From Bacteroidales bacterium (lineage in GTDB: Bacteria > Bacteroidota > Bacteroidia > Bacteroidales > Muribaculaceae), in assembly GCA_004553485.1 (NCBI GenBank), contig SFLG01000054.1, positions 1 to 34,004 on the forward strand: 34,004 nt of DNA, read 5' to 3'. The notes under the pieces were generated by a model. The model made no database searches. It was not told the origin of the DNA and worked only from the letters and a program-made list of their open reading frames with translations. Position 1 is the first letter of the stretch. Every line of letters starts with the position of its first letter. This document shows, one piece after another, positions 25,133 to 32,455 of this stretch. The position numbers and the translations under genes are program-made.

Positions 25133-25168
25133 GTCTTTAGGGTCTTTAAGGACTTTAAGGAGTTTAAA
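25133..25168 (+). repeat. Four 9-bp repeats (GTCTTTAAG type)
   Basis: Consecutive units: GTCTTTAGG, GTCTTTAAG, GACTTTAAG, GAGTTTAAA, then GTC. It starts immediately after the 25112-25132 hairpin and differs in sequence from the array at 24953. Confidence 0.75.
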
Positions 25169-25186
25169 GTCGGTGTGACGAAGTAG

Positions 25187-25234
25187 GCGCAGCTCGGATG
25201 CTGCATGCGAAAGATGCGTACATACGAGCTGCGC
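25187..25234. terminator. 10-bp stem between convergent tilS and obg
   Basis: GCGCAGCTCG (25187-25196) pairs exactly with CGAGCTGCGC (25225-25234), loop 28 nt. On the plus strand TTAAATTTTC follows, which suits a terminator for tilS; on the minus strand there is no T-tract. It begins 51 nt past the obg stop. Confidence 0.5.
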
Positions 25235-25284
25235 TTAAATTTTCTGTATATTTTTCTGGCGGCGGGGGGGGAATGGCGATGGGG

Positions 25285-26445
25285 TTAGTCTTCGGTGTCG
25301 ATGTCTTCGTCCCAGTCGTAGGCGGCGTCCCAGTCGTCGGGGTTGATGGACTGGAGGTCTTCGGCTTCCTCGTCGTCGGCGGCGACGGGCTCGGGGGTGA
25401 AGACAAACTCGTCCTCTTCGCGCACGCGGTGGTGGCCGTCGAGGGGACGGTGCACGATGTCGGGGGCGCGCCAGAGGATGTCCTTCAGCTCGGTCAGGCC
25501 CTGTCCCGTTACCGACGAGATAAAGACGTTGGGGATGTCGGCGGGGAGAGTGGCGCGGATTTCCTCCATCAGCTCCTCGTCGAGCATATCCGACTTCGAG
25601 ACGGCCAGGATGCGGTGTTTGTCAACAAGCTGGGGGTTGAACTGACGCAGCTCTTTGAGCAGAATTTCGTACTCGGCCACGATGTCGGGGGCGTCGGCCG
25701 GAACCATGAACAGCAGCACGGCGTTGCGCTCGATATGGCGGAGGAACCGCAGGCCAAGGCCTTTGCCCTCGCTGGCTCCCTCGATGATGCCGGGGATGTC
25801 GGCCATCACGAACGAGCGGTTGTCGCGGTAGCTGACGATGCCGAGCTGCGGCTCCATGGTGGTAAAGGGATAGTCGGCAATTTTGGGACGTGCCGCCGAC
25901 AGGGCCGACAGCAGGGTCGACTTGCCGGCGTTGGGGAAACCCACCAGGCCGACGTCGGCCAGCAGTTTCAGCTCGAGGATGATGCTTTTCTCGACGCACG
26001 GCTCGCCGGGCTGCGCATAGCGGGGCGTGCGGTTGGTGGCGCTTTTGAAGTGCCAGTTGCCCAGGCCACCGCGGCCGCCCTTCAGCAGGGGTACTTCCTC
26101 GCCGTCGTAGCGCACCTCGCAGAGGTACTCGCCCGTCTCGGCGTCGAAGACGACGGTGCCGCAGGGAACTTCAACGGTGACGTCCTCGCCGTCCTTGCCG
26201 AACGAGCGTCCGGCGCCGCCGCTCTCGCCGTTGCCGGCGAAGATGTGCCGGCGGAACTTCAGCGGCAGCAGTGTCCACATATTCTTGTTGCCTTTGAGCA
26301 CGATGTTGCCACCACGTCCGCCGTCGCCGCCGTCGGGACCTCCCTTGGGCACATATTTGGCGCGATGGAAGTGGCGCGAGCCGGCGCCGCCCTTGCCCGA
26401 GCGGCACAATATCTTTACATAGTCGATGAAATTCGAGTCTGCCAT
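25285..26445 (-). CDS. obg: GTPase Obg (CgtA)
   Basis: A 386-residue essential GTPase involved in 50S ribosome assembly and stress control. The Gly-rich Obg fold covers about 1-160 (CRSGKGGAGSRHFHRAKYVP, then GGPDGGDGGRGG). The G domain follows: G1 GFPNAGKST (169-177), the switch region DYPFTT (191-196), G3 DIPG (216-219), and G4 SKSD (283-286), which replaces the usual NKxD. The tail from about 340 is acidic and ends DWDEDIDTED, as in other Bacteroidetes Obg proteins. It is the last gene of a probable operon with three sugar-activation genes and follows the CBS-nucleotidyltransferase by 34 nt. Confidence 0.96.
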   Translation of the reverse strand: MADSNFIDYVKILCRSGKGGAGSRHFHRAKYVPKGGPDGGDGGRGGNIVLKGNKNMWTLLPLKFRRHIFAGNGESGGAGRSFGKDGEDVTVEVPCGTVVFDAETGEYLCEVRYDGEEVPLLKGGRGGLGNWHFKSATNRTPRYAQPGEPCVEKSIILELKLLADVGLVGFPNAGKSTLLSALSAARPKIADYPFTTMEPQLGIVSYRDNRSFVMADIPGIIEGASEGKGLGLRFLRHIERNAVLLFMVPADAPDIVAEYEILLKELRQFNPQLVDKHRILAVSKSDMLDEELMEEIRATLPADIPNVFISSVTGQGLTELKDILWRAPDIVHRPLDGHHRVREEDEFVFTPEPVAADDEEAEDLQSINPDDWDAAYDWDEDIDTED

Positions 26446-26479
26446 AGTTGTTGGTAGTTATGTTGTTGCGCCAGGCGGG

Positions 26480-27550
26480 TTATACGCCGTTGCCGCGCAG
26501 GTTGTTGTAGTGGCGCATGAGCTGCGAGGCCTGCTCGAAGTCGGCCGGCGAGCCCACGTCGAGCCACGTGCCGTTGACGGGGGCGTAGACCACCCTGCCG
26601 CCGCCGGCGATGGTTTCGGCGATGAGGTCGGTGGCGTCGGTGCGACGGTCGGTGGGGAGCGTGCGCAGCAGGCGGTTGGCAAAGATGTATATGCCGGCGT
26701 TGGCGAAATACGAGTAGGACGGTTTTTCCTCTATGCCCGTGATGGCGGGGCCGTCGGTGGTGACGATGGCAAAGGGCACCGACACCTGGTAAGGGATGAC
26801 GGCGACGGTGATGTCGGCGCCTTCGCGGATGTGGCGCAGGTACATGTCCTCGAACGACACCGTCGTCAGCAGGTCGGAGTTCATCACCAGCGTATTGCCG
26901 TCGGCGGGGACGCGCACCAGGGCCGCGCTGCCGATTGTGCCCAGCGGCTTGTCCTCGGTGACACATTTCACCTGTACGCCCGCCACGGGCCGGCTGAAGT
27001 GCTCGTGAATCTGCTCGGCGAGGTAGCGCGTGGTGACGGTGATGTCGCTGACGCCGCACTCGGCCAGGGCCTCGATGTTGTAGTCAATGATGGCCTTGTC
27101 CTCGATACGCAGCAGCGGCTTGGGCGTTGTCAGCGTCATGGGGCGCAGGCGCTCGCCCTTTCCGCCGGCCATGAGGATGGCGCTGAGCGGCAGACGCGTG
27201 CGCGTGGCGCGCAGGTCCACCATATCGACGATATTGTCGTCGCTGTCGATGACGGGGACGATGGTTATACCCTTTTCCCTCAGCAGCTTGTACCGAAGCA
27301 CATTGTCCGGACCCGCCGCCGGGGCCGTTACGGCGCGGGCGGGGGTGTGCATGGCTTCGCGCACGGGGGCGTCAAGACTGATGCCGGCAAGGAGGGCGCG
27401 GCGCACGTCGCCGTCGGTGAGCGAGCCCAACAGGCGCATGCCGTCGGTGACAAAGAGCGTCATCGTGCCCGTCCCCGACAGCGCGTTCAGTGCTGCCAGG
27501 GCCTCATGCAGCCGGCGCGTGTGCTGTATTATGTGCTTCTGAAATTCCAT
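26480..27550 (-). CDS. CBS-domain sugar-1-phosphate nucleotidyltransferase (PtmE-like)
   Basis: A 356-residue protein with two CBS domains (about 1-118, LFVTDGMRLLGSLTDGDVRR and VPVIDSDDNIVDMVDL) joined to a nucleotidyltransferase domain (123 onward). The latter has the NTP-binding signature AILMAGGKGERLRPMT and TPKPLL, followed by LVMNSDLLTTVSF and FANAGIYIF. The same fusion occurs in Campylobacter PtmE, which makes GDP-glucosamine for legionaminic acid, and the adjoining NeuA- and NeuC-type genes agree with that pathway. The call to GDP-GlcN is therefore context-based; other GDP- or dTDP-sugars remain possible. It starts 65 nt after the NeuA-type gene and precedes obg by 34 nt. Confidence 0.82.
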   Translation of the reverse strand: MEFQKHIIQHTRRLHEALAALNALSGTGTMTLFVTDGMRLLGSLTDGDVRRALLAGISLDAPVREAMHTPARAVTAPAAGPDNVLRYKLLREKGITIVPVIDSDDNIVDMVDLRATRTRLPLSAILMAGGKGERLRPMTLTTPKPLLRIEDKAIIDYNIEALAECGVSDITVTTRYLAEQIHEHFSRPVAGVQVKCVTEDKPLGTIGSAALVRVPADGNTLVMNSDLLTTVSFEDMYLRHIREGADITVAVIPYQVSVPFAIVTTDGPAITGIEEKPSYSYFANAGIYIFANRLLRTLPTDRRTDATDLIAETIAGGGRVVYAPVNGTWLDVGSPADFEQASQLMRHYNNLRGNGV

Positions 27551-27615
27551 ATCTTTCTAACGTTAGGTGCGGTGTTAAGGTTGTCTGTGACGGCTAAAAG
27601 CCCGTTCCCCTAATA

Positions 27616-28329
27616 TCATCTGTTGTACCGGTCGCATGTGCCCAGGTCGCGGGCAAGCGTCTCGGCCACAAGCCAGTCGGTGGGCGTGTCGAGGTCCACC
27701 GAGCGCTCGCGCGGCATCGGCGAGGGCAGGCGGCGTTTGAAGGCGCCCATAGGCATACGGCGCAGCGAGTCGGGGTTGATGACGTAGACGGCACCGTTGT
27801 ACTCCCACACCTTGGGGCAGTCCTGGCGCCGCGTGTACAGGCCGTCGCCCTTGCTGATGTGCAGGTAGCCCTCGGGGCCTTCCTGCTCGAAACAGGTGTA
27901 GTAAGGGTTGGAGGCAGCCTCGCAGACACTCACCACCATATCAACCTGCGGGTCGTAGAGGGCCAGGGCGTTGTATACATCGTCGGCGGTGCGCAGGGGC
28001 GAGGTGGGCTGGAGGAGCACCACGCAGTCGTATTCTATGCCCTTGCGGTCGGCCCAGTCCATGGCGTCGAGGATGACCTCGCGGCTGCCGACGTTATCGC
28101 CGCCGAGGGCGGCAGGGCGCATGTAGGGCACGGGGAGGCCGCTGGACGAGGCCACCTCGGCTATGCGGCGCTCGTCGGTGCTGACGATGATGTGGTCGTC
28201 ATCGGCACCCAGGTCGCGGGCGCAGTCTATCGACAGCCATATCAGGGGCACACCGCAAAAGGGCTTGATGTTCTTGTGCGGGATGCCTTTGCTGCCTCCG
28301 CGGGCGGGGATGATATACAGAGGATTCAT
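27616..28329 (-). CDS. neuA: CMP-nonulosonate synthetase (NeuA/LegF-type cytidylyltransferase)
   Basis: A 237-residue enzyme that joins CTP to a nonulosonic acid (sialic, legionaminic or pseudaminic acid) to give the CMP-activated sugar used by glycosyltransferases. The CTP-binding loop is IIPARGGSKGIPHKN (6-20). VSTDERRIAEVA, LLQPTSPLRTADDV and the late DLDTPTDWLVAE are also diagnostic. Length equals the ~230-residue form without an esterase domain. It sits between NeuC-type and PtmE-type genes, favouring legionaminic acid over neuraminic acid, though the sequence alone does not decide. The nonulosonate synthase (NeuB/LegI) is not in this window. Confidence 0.9.
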   Translation of the reverse strand: MNPLYIIPARGGSKGIPHKNIKPFCGVPLIWLSIDCARDLGADDDHIIVSTDERRIAEVASSSGLPVPYMRPAALGGDNVGSREVILDAMDWADRKGIEYDCVVLLQPTSPLRTADDVYNALALYDPQVDMVVSVCEAASNPYYTCFEQEGPEGYLHISKGDGLYTRRQDCPKVWEYNGAVYVINPDSLRRMPMGAFKRRLPSPMPRERSVDLDTPTDWLVAETLARDLGTCDRYNR

Positions 28330-28363
28330 CGTTCAGGATTTCAGCTTTTCAGAGTCGGCTTTT

Positions 28364-29527
28364 TCAGAGATTGTGGAAGCGCTTTGCCACGGCGCGGCGC
28401 GGCATAAAATCGAGTATCGCCTTCACCATCAGCTCCACCGTGTCGGGCCGGTAATAGGGGTTTGTGGCACGCTGAGCCTGGCGGCGTTCCTCGGGGGAGA
28501 GGGCCGTGGCGATGGCCTCGGTAATTGACTCGCAGTCGTCGGCGCAGTGTATCACCGACGACGAGCAGAGGCGTCCCTTCTGGCGTATGCCCACGTCAAC
28601 GGTGGGGATATGCATCGACGGCACCTCCACTATCCCGCTCGAGCTGTTGCCCACCACGGCGGCGACATGGCGTAGCGCCGACAGGTAGCGGCGCATGCCC
28701 AGCGAGGTCACGGCCTTGACGCGGTCGGGGTTGGCGCGGGCATAGTCTTCGACCAGGGCCGCTATGGCCTCGCCGCCGGCGTCGTTGTTGGGATGTGTGA
28801 GCAGGATGTTGCTGCGGGGGAACATATCGAGGGCGCCCAGCAGCTCGTAGAAACGTGCCGCGGGGTCGCCGTTGTCGAGGGTGGCGGGGTGATAGGTCAC
28901 CAGCAGCGTCGACTCGGGGTCGAGGGGAAAGCCGTCGAGGCTCTCCTCCAGCTCGGCCCGCGACAGCAGCGGCTGGTTCATTATGTTCCAGACGCCCAAG
29001 GCTCCGGTTGCCACCACCCGTCCGGGGTCTTCGCCCATCTGGATTATGCGGCGGCGCGACTCGTCGGTCTCGGCAAGGTGCAGCGACGCCAGTTTGGTGA
29101 TGGCGTGACGTATCGAGTCGTCGACGGCGCCTTCGCTCACCGTGCCTCCGGCGATGTGAATGACGGGGATGCGCATCATCGCCGCCGCCGAAGCCACGGC
29201 AAGCATCTCGTATCGGTCGCCAAGAATTATCACCGCGTCGGGACGCAGCCGCTCAAAGGCGTCGGCCGTCCCTTCGAGGCACAGGGCCATGGCGCGCACG
29301 CGGTCGGCAGGGCTGTCGCCCGGGGCCTCCATGGGCACGCGGGCGTCCACAGTGAAGCCGGCGTCGGTAATCTCGTCGACGGTCATTCCGCAGCGCCGGC
29401 TGAGGTGCATGTTTGTGGCCAAAATCTGCAGCTCGACCTGCGGATTGTCACGCAAAGCGCCGGCCAGGGGCGTGAGCAGCCCCCAGTCGGCACGTGTCGA
29501 CGTTGCTATGCAGATGCGGTAAGGCAC
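28364..29527 (-). CDS. neuC: Hydrolysing NDP-sugar 2-epimerase (NeuC/LegG-type)
   Basis: A 387-residue GT-B-fold enzyme that releases the nucleotide and epimerises C2 of an NDP-HexNAc, giving the ManNAc-type precursor of nonulosonic acids. IATSTRADWGLL opens the protein, where NeuC-type epimerases rather than WecB types read TSTRADYG. Asp104 in LGDRYEML, His124 in HIAGG, Glu132 in SEGAVDDSIRH and VVGNSSSGIVE follow the family. After HIAGG it has Thr129, where many members have Glu or Asp. Start MPYRICIATST is clear. It lies 34 nt upstream of the NeuA-type gene and 21 nt downstream of the deaminase-like gene. Confidence 0.9.
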   Translation of the reverse strand: MPYRICIATSTRADWGLLTPLAGALRDNPQVELQILATNMHLSRRCGMTVDEITDAGFTVDARVPMEAPGDSPADRVRAMALCLEGTADAFERLRPDAVIILGDRYEMLAVASAAAMMRIPVIHIAGGTVSEGAVDDSIRHAITKLASLHLAETDESRRRIIQMGEDPGRVVATGALGVWNIMNQPLLSRAELEESLDGFPLDPESTLLVTYHPATLDNGDPAARFYELLGALDMFPRSNILLTHPNNDAGGEAIAALVEDYARANPDRVKAVTSLGMRRYLSALRHVAAVVGNSSSGIVEVPSMHIPTVDVGIRQKGRLCSSSVIHCADDCESITEAIATALSPEERRQAQRATNPYYRPDTVELMVKAILDFMPRRAVAKRFHNL

Positions 29528-29548
29528 TTTGATGGCTTGCCGCCGCTA

Positions 29549-30058
29549 TTATTTAACCAGCTTCTCGGCCTCGGGGAAGGCCATCTGCTTCAGGGGCACG
29601 GGAGTAGCCGAGGCGTCGATTTTGGAGTCGTCGTAGGCTTCGGCGGGATAGATACCCTTGGCGACAACGACATCGCGGGGGATGACGAAGTAGCAGGTCT
29701 GGGCGCCCATGCGGCACATATCGTTATAAGCCTCGGTAGTGGGCTCGCAGATGGTGTATACGTCGGCGAACTCGAGGTCCGGCAGACGCGAGGCGGCGAT
29801 GGCGTTCTGCTCGGCGGTGGCGGCGGCGGTGGCTGTGCCGCTGCCCTTCCAGGCGCGGTTGAGAATTACCACGGCGCCGCAGGGCTTGCCCTTCGAGGCG
29901 ACGGACTTGGAGGCTGCCGTGCAGGCCATGTCCATGTAAATATTTTCGGTGGGGTCGATTTTATCTACCTTGGTGATGGGTACACCGGCAACAGCGGCCG
30001 GAGCGCAAGCGGCGGCAACGATGGCCACAGCTGCTGCGATAACTGCAAATTTCTTCAT
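29549..30058 (-). CDS. Exported deaminase-fold protein lacking zinc ligands (putative pseudoenzyme)
   Basis: A 169-residue protein with a signal peptide (MKKFAVIAAAVAIVAAACAP, cleavage likely after AAVA at about 24). The mature part follows the cytidine/guanine-deaminase layout: an N-terminal helix (MDMACTAASKSVAS), GKPCGAVVILN like the GGPFGAVIV strand, TAEQNAI (81-87) in place of HAEMNAI, and YTICEPTTEAYNDMCRMGA (101-119) in place of SCEPCPMCLGA. The catalytic-type Glu83 remains, but the zinc His is Thr81. The first Cys of PCxxC is replaced by a Thr-Thr-Glu-Ala insertion, leaving Cys115 only. Export and loss of ligands suggest a binding or structural role. The fold call rests on my own alignment. 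It leads a probable operon with neuC-, neuA- and ptmE-type genes and obg, and has a promoter ~185 nt upstream. Confidence 0.65.
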   Translation of the reverse strand: MKKFAVIAAAVAIVAAACAPAAVAGVPITKVDKIDPTENIYMDMACTAASKSVASKGKPCGAVVILNRAWKGSGTATAAATAEQNAIAASRLPDLEFADVYTICEPTTEAYNDMCRMGAQTCYFVIPRDVVVAKGIYPAEAYDDSKIDASATPVPLKQMAFPEAEKLVK

Positions 30059-30242
30059 AGTTTATTTATTGTCAGTTTGTTAAATATTCAATTACAGTGT
30101 GCAAAAACACTTTTAAAAACGGTGACATATCAGTAAAGACAATGCCGTGCATCTGTGGGTTACCGAAGTCTCGCGGGCTTTTGCCGTCTCCCGGGCATCG
30201 CCCACATCCATTAGACAGCTCAAACCGCCAATAGATTAACTG

Positions 30243-30274
30243 CAAAATTACACATTTTTCCCAAAAGACGCAAA
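30243..30274 (-). promoter_or_regulatory. Promoter for the deaminase-like/neuC/neuA/ptmE/obg operon
   Basis: Minus strand TTTG (30274-30271), 20 nt, TAATTTTG (30250-30243), full consensus and spacing. Transcription should start near 30236, ~178 nt before the first codon. Confidence 0.72.
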
Positions 30275-30298
30275 AACGCCCCACCCCGACACAGCCAA

Positions 30299-30365
30299 TA
30301 GACGACCGACGGACAATATACGCGGATAATATACGACTGATGAATAATATACGACCGACGGATTT
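30299..30365. repeat. Degenerate 18-bp tandem repeats
   Basis: Units: TAGACGACCGACGGACAA (30299-30316), a shortened TATACGCGGATAA (30317-30329), TATACGACTGATGAATAA (30330-30347), TATACGACCGACGGATTT (30348-30365). They lie between two divergent promoters, 25 nt upstream of the minus-strand -33 box and 60 nt upstream of the plus-strand one. Confidence 0.8.
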
Positions 30366-30425
30366 GCACGAAATTATACATTTTGTACATATCGCTCAGC
30401 GGGCAACAACTTTTTAGTTCTTTTT

Positions 30426-30457
30426 CTTGCAATTAACGATTTTTTATTTTATCTTTG
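30426..30457 (+). promoter_or_regulatory. Promoter for the first WG-repeat lipoprotein gene
   Basis: CTTG (30426-30429), 20 nt, TATCTTTG (30450-30457). The -7 element is perfect and the -33 has one mismatch. Predicted leader ~180 nt. Confidence 0.68.
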
Positions 30458-30643
30458 CAAGCGGACAAACCTAACCACATACCATCTAAAACATTGGCAC
30501 AGCTTTACACATAACACTGTAAGCTACGGCATATCGACATACACTACAAAACCATTTTTTCGCACAGACTTTCATCCCACAGACATAACCTTTTATCCCA
30601 TAGAAACTATTATCTTTTATTCACCAATCAATAATCCAATCCA

Positions 30644-31876
30644 ATGAAAAAAATCTATTCCCTGATGTTCGCGATGGGTGCTATCTGCGCTGCTTCGCTG
30701 ACTTCATGCTCGAGCGACTCGCTCGACGCCGAGTACGTAGCTGTTAAAGAAAGCCGCAGCGGAAACTGGAGTTTCTACAGCCCCGACGGAAAGATGGTTT
30801 GCAAGGACGAATTCAAGAGTGAGCCCTCGGCCGTCATCAACGGCTATTTCTATGTACAGGAAGGCGAAAAGGGCCTGTACACCCTCTACAAAGTTGGTGA
30901 GAAACCCGAAGCAGTAAAAGGCTGCGAAGGCCTGTACAGCGTGGGATACATGTCAGAGGGCATCGTGCCCGTTGTCAAGAAAGACGCACGCATCACCTTC
31001 GTCGACAAGAACGGCGAAGTCAAGTTTACCCTCGAGCCCATCGGCGGCAAGGAAATTGTCGCTGCATCGGCTTACGCTACGGAAGGCATGATCGCCGTCC
31101 TGAACGCCGACGGCAAATGCGGCTATGTAAACACCAAAGGCGAGACTGTCATCGAGCCCAAGTATGCCGACGCCACTTCCTTCGTGGACGGCATGGCTAT
31201 CGTTCGTGAAAAAGGCAAAGACGACTACACCCTCGGTGCCTACCTCGTAATCGACAAGAAGGGTGAGCAGGTCTTCAAACTCAAAGACGGCTACACTCCC
31301 GCAGACGCTTTCAAGGACGGTTACCTCCTCTGCAAGGACGCTAACGGCCAGGCTCTTCTCCTCGACAAAAAGGGCGAGCAGGCCTTCAAGTTCAAAGACG
31401 GCGTAAGCGTTAAGGACTACAACAGCAAATATGTTCTCTACCGCGACTTGGACGGCTCTGGCGTTATGACCTTAGAGGGAGAGGTTAAGATCAAACCCGG
31501 CAAATACACCAGCTTCGACTTCGTTGATGAGAGCAAGTTCATCGCCGACAAGGACGAAAAGACTGTCATTCTGAACGCCGACGGCGAAGAGACAAAGGTC
31601 TTCGACGGCACGGTTCGTTACGACAAGAACTTCGGCTACCGCATGATCGGCAGCAACACCACCACCTTCATCGACGAGGACGGCAAGGAAAAGAAGGACG
31701 CCACCTTCTTCTACATCGGCGACTTCGGTGTCCGCAAGTCTGTTGTTTACAGCAGCTTCAAGTCAAAGAAAGACGAAGCCGCTGCTGCCCCCGTAGCTCC
31801 CTCGTACTCTGACTACAGCGAGCCCGACGCTACTACCGAGGTAGTAGAGGAGGCCGCTGAAGAAGTCACCTACTAA
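30644..31876 (+). CDS. WG-repeat lipoprotein, copy 1
   Basis: A 410-residue predicted lipoprotein: signal MKKIYSLMFAMGAICAASL with lipobox LTSC and Cys22, followed by the acidic SSDSLDAE that could favour surface export. The mature part is built of WG-type repeats, each a short beta-hairpin unit (NWSFYSPDGKMVC, ITFVDKNGEVKF, CGYVNTKGETVIEPKY, YLVIDKKGEQVF, LLLDKKGEQAF, VMTLEGEVKI), which is a predicted beta-propeller or solenoid used for binding. The final ~35 residues are low-complexity, Ala/Pro/Glu-rich. Codons favour AAG, GAC and GTT more evenly than the GC-rich neighbours, which suggests high expression. Copy 2 is its paralogue 870 nt downstream; both share GYF, PIGGKEI and GYVN blocks. 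Ligand unknown. Confidence 0.88.
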   Translation: MKKIYSLMFAMGAICAASLTSCSSDSLDAEYVAVKESRSGNWSFYSPDGKMVCKDEFKSEPSAVINGYFYVQEGEKGLYTLYKVGEKPEAVKGCEGLYSVGYMSEGIVPVVKKDARITFVDKNGEVKFTLEPIGGKEIVAASAYATEGMIAVLNADGKCGYVNTKGETVIEPKYADATSFVDGMAIVREKGKDDYTLGAYLVIDKKGEQVFKLKDGYTPADAFKDGYLLCKDANGQALLLDKKGEQAFKFKDGVSVKDYNSKYVLYRDLDGSGVMTLEGEVKIKPGKYTSFDFVDESKFIADKDEKTVILNADGEETKVFDGTVRYDKNFGYRMIGSNTTTFIDEDGKEKKDATFFYIGDFGVRKSVVYSSFKSKKDEAAAAPVAPSYSDYSEPDATTEVVEEAAEEVTY

Positions 31877-31914
31877 AAATCAACGGATACCCTGAAGGGC
31901 ACCCATACTCCACA

Positions 31915-31952
31915 ACGGAGGCCATGCCACACGGCACGGCCTCCGTTTTTTG
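31915..31952 (+). terminator. Rho-independent terminator of WG-repeat gene copy 1
   Basis: ACGGAGGCCATGCC (31915-31928), loop ACAC, GGCACGGCCTCCGT (31933-31946) with one internal mismatch, followed by TTTTT and a further T-run at 31962. It lies 38 nt past the stop. Confidence 0.9.
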
Positions 31953-32105
31953 TCCGAACGTTTTTTTTGAGGGGGTGCCGTTGGAAAAGAGCTAAAAAAT
32001 GGATCAAGCTCATTTGACGGCGCATAGTTTTACAGTGCAATGTAGGGCTGAACGTTATATGCGTCGTATTTCCGGATTGTCCCCTTTAAACCGCACTCTT
32101 AGTTT

Positions 32106-32239
32106 GCCCTTGTGCCGGATGGGTTTTGGCGCGAAGCGTCCAATGGAGTTCCGTCGTGTTTAAACCCTTAAAAATAAATGAGTTCTGCGACCACTCCGCG
32201 CCGTTTCTTTTTTGTCCTGCGATAATAAAAGCGAAGGGG
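32106..32239. repeat. Intergenic ~135-bp direct repeat, copy A
   Basis: From GCCCTTGTGCC to GCGAAGGGG. It matches copy B at 32456-32591 with about five substitutions and two 1-nt indels. It contains the 8-bp palindrome GTTTAAAC-like core (TGTTTAAACCC) and GGCGCGAAGCGTCC. No terminal inverted repeats are evident. Confidence 0.88.
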
Positions 32240-32455
32240 GTGGTAGGGAAAGGAATGAATTTTTAGGACACGGAACTACTTTTACAAATTCGCTTTGCTC
32301 TTTGTCGCCACGGAACGGACGGATTTTCACGGAACATATTTTTGCCGAGTCAACGTTAACCAGGCATTGCTACGGAGTTTGGACTCCAATATCCTCAGGA
32401 CGGGCATTCATTATCGCTGCGCGAATGGATGCGTCACGGAACAGACTGAACGCGA

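Larger units (their letters stand above)
24924..25284. other. Convergent spacer between tilS and obg filled with short repeats and hairpins
   Basis: No gene. In order it holds a 9-bp repeat array (24953-25006), an AT-rich stretch, a 7-bp hairpin (25112-25132), a second and unrelated 9-bp array (25133-25168) and a 10-bp hairpin (25187-25234). An 80-codon plus-strand frame crosses it, but it only translates the repeats. Confidence 0.6.
30059..30643. other. Divergent 585-nt spacer with two promoters and a repeat array
   Basis: No gene. It holds a minus-strand promoter (30243-30274), an 18-bp repeat array (30299-30365) and a plus-strand promoter (30426-30457). Each promoter predicts an untranslated leader of about 180 nt, unusually long compared with the others in this window. 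I see no riboswitch I can name in either leader. Confidence 0.6.

Noticed and set aside
24944..25186. 80-codon plus-strand frame
   Set aside because: It only translates the two 9-bp arrays and the hairpin between tilS and obg.
25187..25234. Possible tRNA-like or small RNA gene
   Set aside because: A single long-range stem with a 28-nt loop. There are no cloverleaf arms, so it is listed only as a possible terminator.
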